Shown here: positions 54,043 through 63,033 of the stretch, in pieces
How positions within the stretch are numbered: position 1 is the stretch's first letter
Layout of the letters: each line of letters begins with the position of its first letter
Assembly (NCBI GenBank): GCA_037178625.1
Contig: CM074132.1
Span: 2,790,001-2,854,000, forward strand
DNA from: Skeletonema tropicum
Taxonomy: Eukaryota; Bacillariophyta; Thalassiosirophyceae; Thalassiosirales; Thalassiosiraceae
Length of the DNA stretch: 64,000 nucleotides
Direction: 5' to 3'
Program-made: the position numbers and the translations under genes
The notes under the pieces: generated by a model
The model's input: only the letters and a program-made list of their open reading frames with translations
What the model was told of the DNA's origin: nothing
Databases searched by the model: none

Positions 54043-56047
54043 TTACAACTTTTTCGGTTTGAAAATCTTGTACAGCGTAGCATCAATCAACCCTAACGTA
54101 GTAAACGTTCCTCCAATAATCGCACACAAACTTGTCAAGTAATCGTACCACTTGCGACCTTCCTTCTGTACCACAACACTCATCGGACTCATATCATACG
54201 AAAACCGCGCCTCAGGAACATTCACTTCATCATAATAGACAATTTGGGATTGTTCCAGCATTTGATAGACAGAGATGGAATTCACATCATTGAATGACTC
54301 AGCACCACGAGACGATCCCATGTTGAGTTGAGTCGAAACCACTTTGATATAATGATGATATGCCTGATGAAACTTTGTCGTGATGTATTCTTTATCATCC
54401 ATGGGATTGAACTGCTTGTGTTCCTCTGGAACTTGCTTCAAAATACGCTTCACTTTACGCATGAAGGGAGTCTTTTCCATGTGTGGGGCAAGTTTCGTAA
54501 TGGGTTCTCCGAATGATAGGTGGTTCACACGATGGGTGAGATTTGTCATGGCAGCATTGAGATTGTGATTCACTGACTTGGCCTCGATGTGAAAGTTTCC
54601 TGGTACGCGATTGACCATGAGATGTCCCGATACTTGACACCCTGGGTGTTCTGGGCGGGAATTTCCAGCGGGGGGTTTCATCCTCTTATCACCTGGATTG
54701 TTTTCTGCCCAATTTTTGTACTTTTCTTCCATCTCCAATTTGCGCTTTGTGTATCCCACGAGTGCATCCACGGTACGGTCCATTTTGTAATCGGGGAGAA
54801 TCATTTCACCACCCTTGTACCAGCGAAGGGTTGGGAATGCCATGACTTTTTGATCTTTGCATAGTTGGGGATAAGTGACGCAATTTACCTTACCGACACC
54901 CACGGGCATTTTCAGATCGTGTACTTCCTCGCCGAACTTTTCCCATGTAGGGTGGAGACGTTGACACCAGATGCACCATCTAATATTATTTGTACGATAA
55001 TTGTGTGCGTTTGCATTGTACGAAGATTGGAATTTTGCACAAGAAAGAAAAAAATGTGGGTCAGCAAAGAACAAAGCAAAGCAAGCAAACAAACCACTGC
55101 GATCAAAGACCACCACAACGACACTTACGGAGCATACATATCAATAAACGCCATATCATGATCATCCAAAAACTTTTGAAACGTATCCGGTGTCAATTCC
55201 ACAGCCTGTTCCCCATCCTCATGCAACTCCTCCAAGGTCTCCTCATGTTCCTCATGGACTACCTCACGTTGTTCTCTATTCCTCCCCGAGAATATACGGC
55301 GCTGTCCATCCTCATCCAATTGCCACTTTTCAATATTTTTGGTAACATTCTGACGATTGGTCCCGAGTGTATCCCAAACATCGACCGAGACAAAGTCACA
55401 GTGCAGGTCCATGAGGGTAATGTTGAAATTGAGTCGAATTTGAGGCTGATCGTTCTCGTCGAGGGTGATGGCTGTGCCCATGGTGGTACGGGCGAAGGCG
55501 ATGGTTTCGGAAAGGAAGAGGATGGTCATTACGGCGATGGCGGCGATGGACATCATGGCTCCGAGGCTGGTTGCCTATGTTAAAAAAGTTGTTGTGGTTT
55601 TGTGGTTCATTTTTGTGTTTTTTATTGGAGCAGTGGTTTTGATAGAGGCAGTCGTGATGTGTTGGAAGCAAACAAGCAAGCAAGGCATTTGGGTCAATAT
55701 TATATTGTTGAATAAAAGCAAAATAAATCGACGGGGCTATTCCAAATGTTCACCAGTTCTATTCATTTTCAACACCTTCTCATGTCATTTTTCTCCCCTA
55801 TGAAGTGGCTCATCTAAATTTTCCTCTCCTCTTCCGTTCCTCTCAATGATTTTGTGTCAACGAAGAAATCCCTGACTGTAGAGCATCCAATGATCCCTAC
55901 TTCCATCCAACACGCCTCATCTGCAAAATGGGCAACCAAGCATAGACAAACACTCACCTCCGTCAAATCTTTGGGCACACGACGATAAAAATCCATGGAC
56001 GCCATGGCCGAGCGTCGGCCTCCTCCGTGACCGTTTATATTGTTCAT
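54043..56047 (-). CDS. ERV41/46-thioredoxin fusion protein (PDI-C type), three exons
   Basis: The exons are 56047-55958, 55574-55129 and 54979-54043. The introns (383 and 149 nt) have donors GTGAGT and GTAAGT, and the frame is open for 490 aa. The start is the ATG that yields MNNINGHGG; an upstream TTG is not used. In order it has a cytosolic start, a transmembrane segment (AAIAVMTILFLSET), an ERGIC-N region, a thioredoxin domain with WCIWC (the splice junction falls between P and W of this motif), then a COPII-coated ERV luminal domain and a second transmembrane segment (SLCAIIGGTFTTLGLI). The tail KPKKL fits a KxKxx ER-retrieval signal. This is the layout of plant PDI-C proteins. It probably shuttles between ER and Golgi and handles disulfides in cargo. 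It is paralogous to the divergent 56.4-kb gene. Confidence 0.9.
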
Positions 56048-56392
56048 CTTTAAAATATGCTGTTGCTGAATCAATTACGCAAGATATGAGAGGGATAGGC
56101 CCGTAGTGCAGTTCGGGTGCTGGGACTGCTGCAGTAGTAGACTGGAATAGGCTGTAGTAGTGTAGAAGATATCTATGACTATTATGTCGATGGCGTGGAG
56201 GATGGATCTTTTTTACTCATGCGCTGAGCGAGGCCCGCCATAATTTATGTTTGGCGCAAAAAATGTGCGATGAGAATCCCTCGCCCTCCGCTTTTTAGCC
56301 CACACGTGCATGCAACTCGAGGGGGTAGCATAGCCTCTCTCTAGCATATCTTACTTGCCCTATAACAAACGAACAACATTACATCATCAACA
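56048..56392. promoter_or_regulatory. Divergent promoter of the two PDI-C-like genes
   Basis: The 345 bases separate two head-to-head paralogues. CT/AG-poor and GC-mixed sequence is present, with no clear shared element on both sides by eye. Confidence 0.5.
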
Positions 56393-57826
56393 ATGTACGG
56401 AGACATAAGCGGCTACCAATCATCCAGAGCAGGCGGTGCAAGCCGCCGACGACCACAAGTCATTGGCACAGCCGACTTTTATCGCCGCCTACCCTCCGAA
56501 ATGAAAGAGTCCACAAAGATCGGTGTAACCATGTCCTTCCTAGCTCTATTCATCATGATTGTCCTGTTCCTTTTCGAGACGTACGCCTTTGTACATCGAA
56601 GTATCAATTCCAATATTGCCATTGACGTCAATGCCGAGCAATTAGTACGGGTGAATTTCAATGTCACATTATATGATGTGCATTGCGACTTTATAGAGGT
56701 GGGAGTTTGGGATACACTGGGCACGAACCTTCAAAATGTCACCAACAAGGACATTCACAAATGGAATCTGAATAAGGAGGGATCTGTGGAGAAATATCAT
56801 GGGAGGAACAGCCAACAAAAGCATATTGTACATGAACATCATTCCCCACAACAATTGGCAGAACTGAAACAAAAGATGAACGAGGGGTACCTATCAGCGG
56901 TGGATTTAACATCGGACAACATTGAAGACTTTCACAGCAAGAATGATCTAGTGTTCATTGATTACTTCGCTCCCTGGTGTGTTTGGTGTCAGCGATTAGC
57001 TCCCACTTGGGAACAGTTCGCGCAAGTCGCGAATTGGCAACATTTGGATGTGGGTATTGGGAAAGTGGATTGTGTGGCGCAGGATGATTTGTGCAAGGAG
57101 GAGCGAATTATGGCTTTTCCGACATTGCGATTTTATCAAGAGGGAAAGGCTGTAATGCCAGACTATACAGGTGATCGAACTATAGGAAGTTTCTTGGAGT
57201 TTGTCAAGAAGAAGATAGATAATTATGAAGATGATGAATATAATGATGAGGAGGAGGAAGAGGAACACCATCCTGGATGCTTGGTTGCTGGTCACTTACT
57301 GGTGAATCGTGTCCCTTCTCACATTCACATGGAAGCAATGTCGGTCAATCACGAGCTCAACTCAATGATGACCAATTTGACACATCGCATCAATGACTTT
57401 TCATTTGGAACGCCTGATGGGCTCTTCATGTCACAGTTACTCCACATATTACCATTTACCAGTGCCATCCCTCAGGCAGAAAAGAGGAGCAATCCACTGA
57501 AAGACAAGTATTATCCTACCTATCACTTTCATCAGGCATTTCATCATCATATGAAAGTGGTTAGTACACATGTGCCATTTTTGTTTTCGTCGGGTATTGT
57601 GTATCAAGTACTGGCAGAGTCACAGGTGGTCATGTATGAAGAGATGGAAATACCAGCGATTAAGTTTATTTGGGATATGAGTCCGATGAGTGTGTATTTG
57701 GAAGAGGAAGATCGACAGTGGTATGATTATGTCACAAGTTTGTGCGCTATTATTGGTGGAACTTACACGACTCTGGGATTGATAAATAAGGTGATGCTCA
57801 AGATTTTCAAGCCAAAGGCATATTGA
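56393..57826 (+). CDS. ERV41/46-thioredoxin fusion protein (PDI-C type), intronless
   Basis: The single exon encodes 477 aa from ATG 56393. Its layout equals that of the divergent neighbour: transmembrane segment at about 44-66, ERGIC-N with RVNFNVTLYDVHCDF (86-100), thioredoxin active site WCVWC (195-199) with a FPTLRFY strand, an acidic linker DDEYNDEEEEEE (280-291), the ERV luminal domain, and a second transmembrane segment at about 446-466. The C-terminal KPKAY fits KxKxx retrieval. N-glycosylation sites (NVT, NLT) lie in luminal parts. The neighbour has two introns where this gene has none, so this copy may derive from a processed transcript or have lost introns. Confidence 0.92.
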   Translation: MYGDISGYQSSRAGGASRRRPQVIGTADFYRRLPSEMKESTKIGVTMSFLALFIMIVLFLFETYAFVHRSINSNIAIDVNAEQLVRVNFNVTLYDVHCDFIEVGVWDTLGTNLQNVTNKDIHKWNLNKEGSVEKYHGRNSQQKHIVHEHHSPQQLAELKQKMNEGYLSAVDLTSDNIEDFHSKNDLVFIDYFAPWCVWCQRLAPTWEQFAQVANWQHLDVGIGKVDCVAQDDLCKEERIMAFPTLRFYQEGKAVMPDYTGDRTIGSFLEFVKKKIDNYEDDEYNDEEEEEEHHPGCLVAGHLLVNRVPSHIHMEAMSVNHELNSMMTNLTHRINDFSFGTPDGLFMSQLLHILPFTSAIPQAEKRSNPLKDKYYPTYHFHQAFHHHMKVVSTHVPFLFSSGIVYQVLAESQVVMYEEMEIPAIKFIWDMSPMSVYLEEEDRQWYDYVTSLCAIIGGTYTTLGLINKVMLKIFKPKAY

Positions 57827-58127
57827 TGCTGGAATAGAAATGAAGGGTGCATAGATAACAGAGATTGATACATAGATGAAAGAGATAGATGCATAAGGTC
57901 ATCATTCAATAACCTGTGGCGGACTGTGGCAGAGAAGACAAAAAGAAAAGATGAGGCGCATCCCATTTGCTTTTTATGGCGTACCATCAAGAGATAAATC
58001 GAAAACCAGTTCTTGTGAACTGTAAACAGCAAGTGTATGATTATGTGATTATATAGAGTACCTTGCTTGAGTTGATCTACTACATATAGTATCATTACTA
58101 TAATTATGAAGTCACTTAACACATCAC
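57827..58127. other. Intergenic region between facing genes
   Basis: The region holds the 3' flanks of the PDI-C-like gene and of the minus-strand carbonic anhydrase. It is AT-rich, with no ORF of note. Confidence 0.5.
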
Positions 58128-58760
58128 TTAAGCAACGATGATCTTCGCCTTCTTGGGACCACCCAACATCTCCACAGTGGCAGCGGCAGCGACCAAAAAG
58201 TTTGGAACATCCAAATCAAACTTGCCAGCGGCCCATCCATCAACAATGAATCGTTGATCATTCTCATTGGGCTCCAAAGTCTTGTTCTCAACCAAGTTGA
58301 TCAATACTACCTTCTCCTCGTGTGTTCCATGGTGCATCTCGATGAAGCCTCCTGCTTCCTTAACTGCCTTGGCACCCTGATCAGCGTCGAACTCTGGTCT
58401 AGGATATCCCATATCATCGAATCGGCCTGTCAACCAAAGCTTGAAGAAGCCGCATCCCATCATATCTGATGAGTGGTCACCGTGAACAGATGGAACATGG
58501 CCCTTGGAAGCTACCTCCTTGGTGATTTCCTTCAATCCATCGAGGGATGTGACATGACGATTGTGTGCTATGGCGTAGATTCCTCCGGCCATCTTGGGTC
58601 CACACATAGCAGTGTTGTCAGATCCACGTCCATCGACGCACTTGAGAATACCTGTTGGAGCAACATCGACCATACCCTCCATATCAGCGGCCTTGACAAT
58701 TTCGGCCTCCCATCCACGGCCATGGAGTACGCCAACGATATCTTCTGGTGTAAGAGGCAT
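58128..58760 (-). CDS. CDCA: Zeta-class carbonic anhydrase (CDCA), single domain, short form
   Basis: The enzyme hydrates CO2 to bicarbonate using Zn or Cd. The start is ATG 58760 (210 aa, MPLTPEDIVG); the GTG 39 bases upstream is not a normal eukaryotic start. The metal ligands by comparison with CDCA1 are the Cys of KCVDGRGSDN and the His and Cys of VHGDHSSDMMGCGFF. The protein is one CDCA repeat, whereas the enzyme first described in Thalassiosira weissflogii has three. There is no signal or transit peptide, in contrast to the 33 extra N-terminal residues of the divergent copy, so a different location is possible, or an upstream exon was missed. Differences from the other copy cluster in the HVTSLDGLKEITKEVASKGH segment, with near-identity elsewhere. 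Confidence 0.92.
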   Translation of the reverse strand: MPLTPEDIVGVLHGRGWEAEIVKAADMEGMVDVAPTGILKCVDGRGSDNTAMCGPKMAGGIYAIAHNRHVTSLDGLKEITKEVASKGHVPSVHGDHSSDMMGCGFFKLWLTGRFDDMGYPRPEFDADQGAKAVKEAGGFIEMHHGTHEEKVVLINLVENKTLEPNENDQRFIVDGWAAGKFDLDVPNFLVAAAATVEMLGGPKKAKIIVA

Positions 58761-59063
58761 GATGATGTTGTAGTTTGTAGCGTTGAGTTGAAGCTTCACT
58801 TTTTATGACGATGTTGTGACGATCGTTTCATGGCATTGGACGGAGTGGGCTGGGAGGAATGCTCTGGATGAGGAATGTGAATGTTTGGTCCCGCCCAGCC
58901 ACGAGCTGAAGTCATAGGGACAGGATCAATAATAATGTAGGATTCACGACTTTTCTGAGTGACGGGTGACCGCAACATCCTTGAAACACTGAATCATGTC
59001 ATAAGTTTTTACTACCTTCTTCCGGAAGAAGTCGAAACACGTGTCAGAGGTGATGGTATTGTT

Positions 59064-59155
59064 GCGTCACGATGACGTCAAATGAATAGATCGCATGCGT
59101 CAGCATACCAGGAAATCTGGTTACTTCCTGAACCTACGCCTACTTTTCCACGTCA
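59064..59155. promoter_or_regulatory. CRE-like cluster between the divergent carbonic anhydrases
   Basis: Within 92 bases there are GCGTCA (59064-59069, complement TGACGC), the palindrome TGACGTCA (59073-59080), GCGTCA (59097-59102) and ACGTCA (59150-59155). In Phaeodactylum the CO2/cAMP-responsive elements of the PtCA1 promoter are TGACGT, ACGTCA and TGACGC, bound by bZIP factors; all three occur here. The cluster lies about 200-290 bases from the plus-strand ATG and about 300-400 from the minus-strand ATG. Control by CO2 through cAMP is inference. Confidence 0.65.
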
Positions 59156-59350
59156 CGACGACGTCCTTTGGCGAATAATGCCGGCCAACGCCATCACGCA
59201 CCATCACAGCCATCAACGCCTCGCTCAGTCTCACTTGCTTTGTACTTATTATTCGGTGCGATTTTGTTGCTGTCTTCTCAAACTCATCGTTGCACATAGT
59301 TGAAATCAACGTCTCTACGATAGCCAATCTGAAACCAAGATTCACCAATC

Positions 59351-60076
59351 ATGTCTTCACTAATAGGAACCGCCAAACTTGTTGTTGAAAAGTTCATCGA
59401 CTTGATCACCTTCAAACCATGTAGGGAAGAAGCCGAAGAAACTCCTCCTCTTACACCAGAAGATATCGTTGGCGTACTCCATGGCCGTGGATGGGAGGCC
59501 GAAATTGTCAAGGCCGCTGATATGGAGGGTATGGTCAATGTTGCTCCAACAGGAATTCTCAAGTGCGTCGATGGACGTGGATCTGACAACACTGCTATGT
59601 GTGGACCCAAGATGGCCGGAGGAATCTACGCCATTGCACACAATCGTCATGTTACATCCGTTGAGGGATTGCAGGCAATCGCCAAGGAGGTAGCCGCTAA
59701 GGGTCACGTGCCATCTGTTCATGGTGACCACTCATCAGATATGATGGGATGCGGCTTCTTCAAGCTTTGGTTGACAGGCCGATTCGATGATATGGGATAT
59801 CCTAGACCAGAGTTCGACGCTGATCAGGGTGCCAAGGCAGTTAAGGAAGCAGGAGGCTTCATTGAGATGCACCATGGAACACACGAGGAGAAGGTAGTAT
59901 TGATCAACTTGGTTGAGAACAAGACTTTGGAGCCCAATGAGAATGATCAACGATTCATTGTTGATGGATGGGCCGCTGGCAAGTTTGATTTGGATGTTCC
60001 AAACTTTTTGGTCGCTGCCGCTGCCACTGTGGAGATGTTGGGTGGTCCCAAGAAGGCGAAGATCATCGTTGCTTGA
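59351..60076 (+). CDS. CDCA: Zeta-class carbonic anhydrase (CDCA), single domain, with N-terminal extension
   Basis: The single exon encodes 241 aa from ATG 59351. Residues 1-33 (hydrophobic/basic helix LIGTAKLVVEKFIDLITFK, then an acidic stretch) precede the catalytic repeat, which starts at LTPEDIVG. The metal ligands are Cys72 (KCVDGRGSDN), His124 (VHGDHSSD) and Cys134 (MGCGFF); the Asp74/Arg76 pair of the active site is present. The length equals one of the three repeats of CDCA1. The N-terminal helix could be a membrane-association or organelle-targeting segment but does not look like a standard signal peptide. It is head-to-head with a near-identical copy 590 bases away, with CRE-like elements between. 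It supplies or consumes bicarbonate in the carbon-concentrating system. Confidence 0.94.
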   Translation: MSSLIGTAKLVVEKFIDLITFKPCREEAEETPPLTPEDIVGVLHGRGWEAEIVKAADMEGMVNVAPTGILKCVDGRGSDNTAMCGPKMAGGIYAIAHNRHVTSVEGLQAIAKEVAAKGHVPSVHGDHSSDMMGCGFFKLWLTGRFDDMGYPRPEFDADQGAKAVKEAGGFIEMHHGTHEEKVVLINLVENKTLEPNENDQRFIVDGWAAGKFDLDVPNFLVAAAATVEMLGGPKKAKIIVA

Positions 60077-60612
60077 GATATCTGATATCGAACAACTCAT
60101 CTTATTCTGTACATATGTAAATGATCATGTTTTGGACATCTGATGCTTAGGATGGTAATTTTGTTATCTGCTCTTTCACTGTCCTAATAGCACATAATAT
60201 ATAACACAACTAACACACACACACTCTCTCTCTAGAATACAATACGTGGTGCAAAAAATAACTAATAATATTAGAGGAGATACAAATAACATGTATGTAG
60301 TGTTTTGGTTGTTGGTTGGATGGATGGAGAGAACGAACACGAGCAGGTGTAACTGTATGTAACACTTTGTATCACAGTTTCGTAACAGGTCTCTCTCTCT
60401 TCTCTCTACACCCTGTTCTTTCACTTACGCTTGGATCTCAATTTTTAATTTTTGTATTCTCGTTCAACATCAACATCATGTTGTTGTGTACATGCAATAC
60501 TTGCACTTCATATCATTGAGGAGTTCGTTTGTTGGGGGGCTTCACCTTCAATAGTGCTGCTGTTGTCATATCATACCCTCAGTACCAGCACATCTGTCAT
60601 TTTGATGCAAAA
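60077..60612. other. Intergenic region
   Basis: It contains short (CA)n and (CT)n tracts at about 60205-60235, and CT-rich stretches near 60390. No ORF is supported. It ends at the promoter of the 60.6-kb gene; a frame open from 60529 begins with TTG and is not used. Confidence 0.5.
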
Positions 60613-62550
60613 ATGAAGAGGCCGGCATCATCATCGTCGTCGCTACCAATAATTCATACCCCCCTTTCCTCCCGACTGAATTCAAATCACGAGATAATTC
60701 GGGGAGGCGCCCAAGCGGTCGAAGAAGCGTATGAATACCATGACGATGGTGGTGATGAATACGAGGGCGATGGTGAGGGATATTATCTCGTAGGGGAGAA
60801 TGATGATGACGATGCGGCCGATGGAGAGTACTATGAATATTATCCAGATGACTATTACGATAATGATGGGATAGCGGACGACGAGGATGGATACTATTGT
60901 TCAGATGAATTATATGGCGGCGGAGAAGATAAAGAAGAGGCTGAAGATGATGGATACTTTTATCTACAAGATACTGACGAAGACGGTGACGGATTCACCT
61001 CCTTCGCACTCAAATTACCCCGGGCAACTCTTTCAGCGGCAATACCAAAGGCAATGTCTCAATTATCGACATTACCGTCAACTCTGAAAGATATGAATTG
61101 GCAAAGCATCATGAATGGGGGCGGTGGCCCCGCAGCAACAGCAGTAGCGGTACTTTCGATTGTCATGTTGACAGTTGTAAGGCGTACATTTGTTTTGGGG
61201 GGTAGTAACAATAAGAAGAAGGGCAAACGAAATAGCAAGGGGGAATCATTGCCAACAGATATAGGGGGAAGCGAAGAAGCTCCAAAAGAACTCATCGCTG
61301 ATAGTAATGATGATTATTCCAACGCATTTGTGGATGCGGTTCGTGAGATGGAAAAAGATGATGATGACGATACGTTGGATTTGGATTCAGGTGAATATGA
61401 TAATACAGGAAGTAGTAAGCGATCTCGTATTGCGAAACGTTTGAGGCAAGTATCATCATCGACAACATTATTGGCTTCAAATGCTTTGTTATGGATTAGT
61501 AGACATGCTGGAGTGGGGAGTCGGGGGGGAAATAAGGGTCCGTCTAGTGATGCATTGACTGAGTCAACCGTCGTAGATGTCGATGACGCGTCGATGGAAG
61601 ACATTGCAGATGAAACAACTGCTGATCTCTCGGCAAGTGAGTCGAATGACGAAGTAGAAGATGATATTACCCCCACACCACCTACTCCGTCCTCGTCGTC
61701 ATCACTCGATGTCAATCGGTTGAAGCAAAAGTTGGAGAAGATGTCCGAATCTCGTGATTCGCTTGAAAAGGAATATGAGGCTTCACTCCGCATGCTCCAC
61801 GACGCACGTATGGAGGTTCAAAAGATGAAAAAGGCTGCCAAAACTGCGACGGATAACTCAGATCGGGAAGAAGCACAACGGGAGAATATGGACGCAATTG
61901 TCAAAAAACTGGATATGAAATACAAAAATCAGATGAAGGAGCAATTGGAGCAACTCAGGGATAAGATGGAGGGTAAGCTTCGTTCGAAGGTGCAACTTGA
62001 AATGCAAGAGAGGATGGAATCTCAGCTACAGGAACGTTTGGAGGAGCAGGAAGAACGAGTGGAGGAGATGGTACAACAACGTCTTGGGGAGGAAAGGACA
62101 CAATACCAAGAAGAATTGAATCGAAAGTTCAAGACGGAGGTTGACGATGCAGTCTCTGATGAAATAGAATCAGTTCTTGACGTTGCTGTCAATGAAGCGG
62201 TGCAAAGGGAGCGTCAAAAGGCACGCGAGGAGATGGTTCGAGTAAGACAGGGAATACAAAAGGTGTTGGAAAGGGAGAGAAAATTAATGAGAGAGCAAGT
62301 TCGTAGGGCAACGGGGCAAGTTAGGGAATGGGTGGTGAAGCAACAGCAGGATCAGCTGTTGCAACAGGCTGGGCAACTGCAAGAGGAGGCCCAAAAGTTG
62401 CAGGGGTTGGCGAGGTCAAGAGCAGGGGGGAGGGGAGGAAGGGATAATGCTAGTAGCAGCGGTGTGGGTTCATCTCGTCGAGGAAGTCGACCAACTTCTA
62501 GAGACGACTATGTTGATAGGTATGAAGATACCGATGGCGAAAATTATTGA
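60613..62550 (+). CDS. Acidic, single-pass, coiled-coil protein
   Basis: The single exon encodes 645 aa from ATG 60613. Residues 36-127 are extremely rich in Asp, Glu, Tyr and Gly. One hydrophobic helix at about 174-196 (AATAVAVLSIVMLTVVRRTF) is flanked by a basic stretch on its C-terminal side (KKKGKRNSKG), consistent with a single-pass membrane protein with the acidic part outside or luminal. After a disordered Ser/Asp-rich region, residues about 395-600 form a long charged coiled coil rich in Gln, Glu, Arg and Met. The tail is Gly/Arg/Ser-rich. No canonical signal peptide is visible at the N-terminus. The acidic Tyr-rich part might bind cations or minerals, which is speculation. No family is recognised. 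Confidence 0.8.
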   Translation: MKRPASSSSSLPIIHTPLSSRLNSNHEIIRGGAQAVEEAYEYHDDGGDEYEGDGEGYYLVGENDDDDAADGEYYEYYPDDYYDNDGIADDEDGYYCSDELYGGGEDKEEAEDDGYFYLQDTDEDGDGFTSFALKLPRATLSAAIPKAMSQLSTLPSTLKDMNWQSIMNGGGGPAATAVAVLSIVMLTVVRRTFVLGGSNNKKKGKRNSKGESLPTDIGGSEEAPKELIADSNDDYSNAFVDAVREMEKDDDDDTLDLDSGEYDNTGSSKRSRIAKRLRQVSSSTTLLASNALLWISRHAGVGSRGGNKGPSSDALTESTVVDVDDASMEDIADETTADLSASESNDEVEDDITPTPPTPSSSSSLDVNRLKQKLEKMSESRDSLEKEYEASLRMLHDARMEVQKMKKAAKTATDNSDREEAQRENMDAIVKKLDMKYKNQMKEQLEQLRDKMEGKLRSKVQLEMQERMESQLQERLEEQEERVEEMVQQRLGEERTQYQEELNRKFKTEVDDAVSDEIESVLDVAVNEAVQRERQKAREEMVRVRQGIQKVLERERKLMREQVRRATGQVREWVVKQQQDQLLQQAGQLQEEAQKLQGLARSRAGGRGGRDNASSSGVGSSRRGSRPTSRDDYVDRYEDTDGENY

Positions 62551-62821
62551 GAAGATTTGATTCAGAGCCAAGAAAGCCAGGCTAAGGTCATCAGCTAAGT
62601 ACACTAATCGTTGGAGTCAATTTTGCGCAAGTAATTAAAACAGTGGGGAGACAAAGAGAAGTGCAATTAAATTCTATTTTACTTAAGTTCACACTGCATA
62701 AAAGTTGGTTGGTATCATTCCTACACTCTGGCGAGCATAATATCAACACAGTTGAACGTTGAGTACGAAGTTGTACCAAGAGAAAGCAAGCATAATTTTT
62801 ATAGAATTATCGTGGCTGCTA
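62551..62821. other. 3' flank of the coiled-coil gene
   Basis: AT-rich, without a supported ORF, up to the MITE. Confidence 0.4.
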
Positions 62822-63031
62822 GGCGTATCGGGATAGTGGGCGCTTTTCATACCCTCTTGTGGGTATTGCCCACGTGGGGCCCACAACTGCAAAAAATCAG
62901 GTGAAAACGAGCTAAAATGCGGGCAAAATCCCCGAATATCGAAACAAAATCACCCAAAATCTCTCGTCAAGCCTCCTGTCAAACCAGTCCCTTTTGTGGG
63001 CACGCCCGCGTGCCCAATATCCCGATACGCC
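62822..63031. mobile_element. MITE, 210 bp, TA target duplication
   Basis: The inverted ends GGCGTATCGGGATA-GTGGGC (from 62822) and GCCCA-ATATCCCGATACGCC (to 63031) match over about 20 bases with one mismatch and are flanked by TA at 62820-62821 and 63032-63033. No coding capacity. Size, ends and TA duplication fit a Stowaway/mariner-type MITE. The ends are unlike those of the 2,066-bp element in the tandem array, so the mobilising transposase would be a different one. Confidence 0.85.
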
Positions 63032-63033
63032 TA

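Noticed and set aside
58761..58799. N-terminal extension of the minus-strand carbonic anhydrase from a GTG
   Set aside because: GTG is not a usual eukaryotic start and the added residues have no targeting character.
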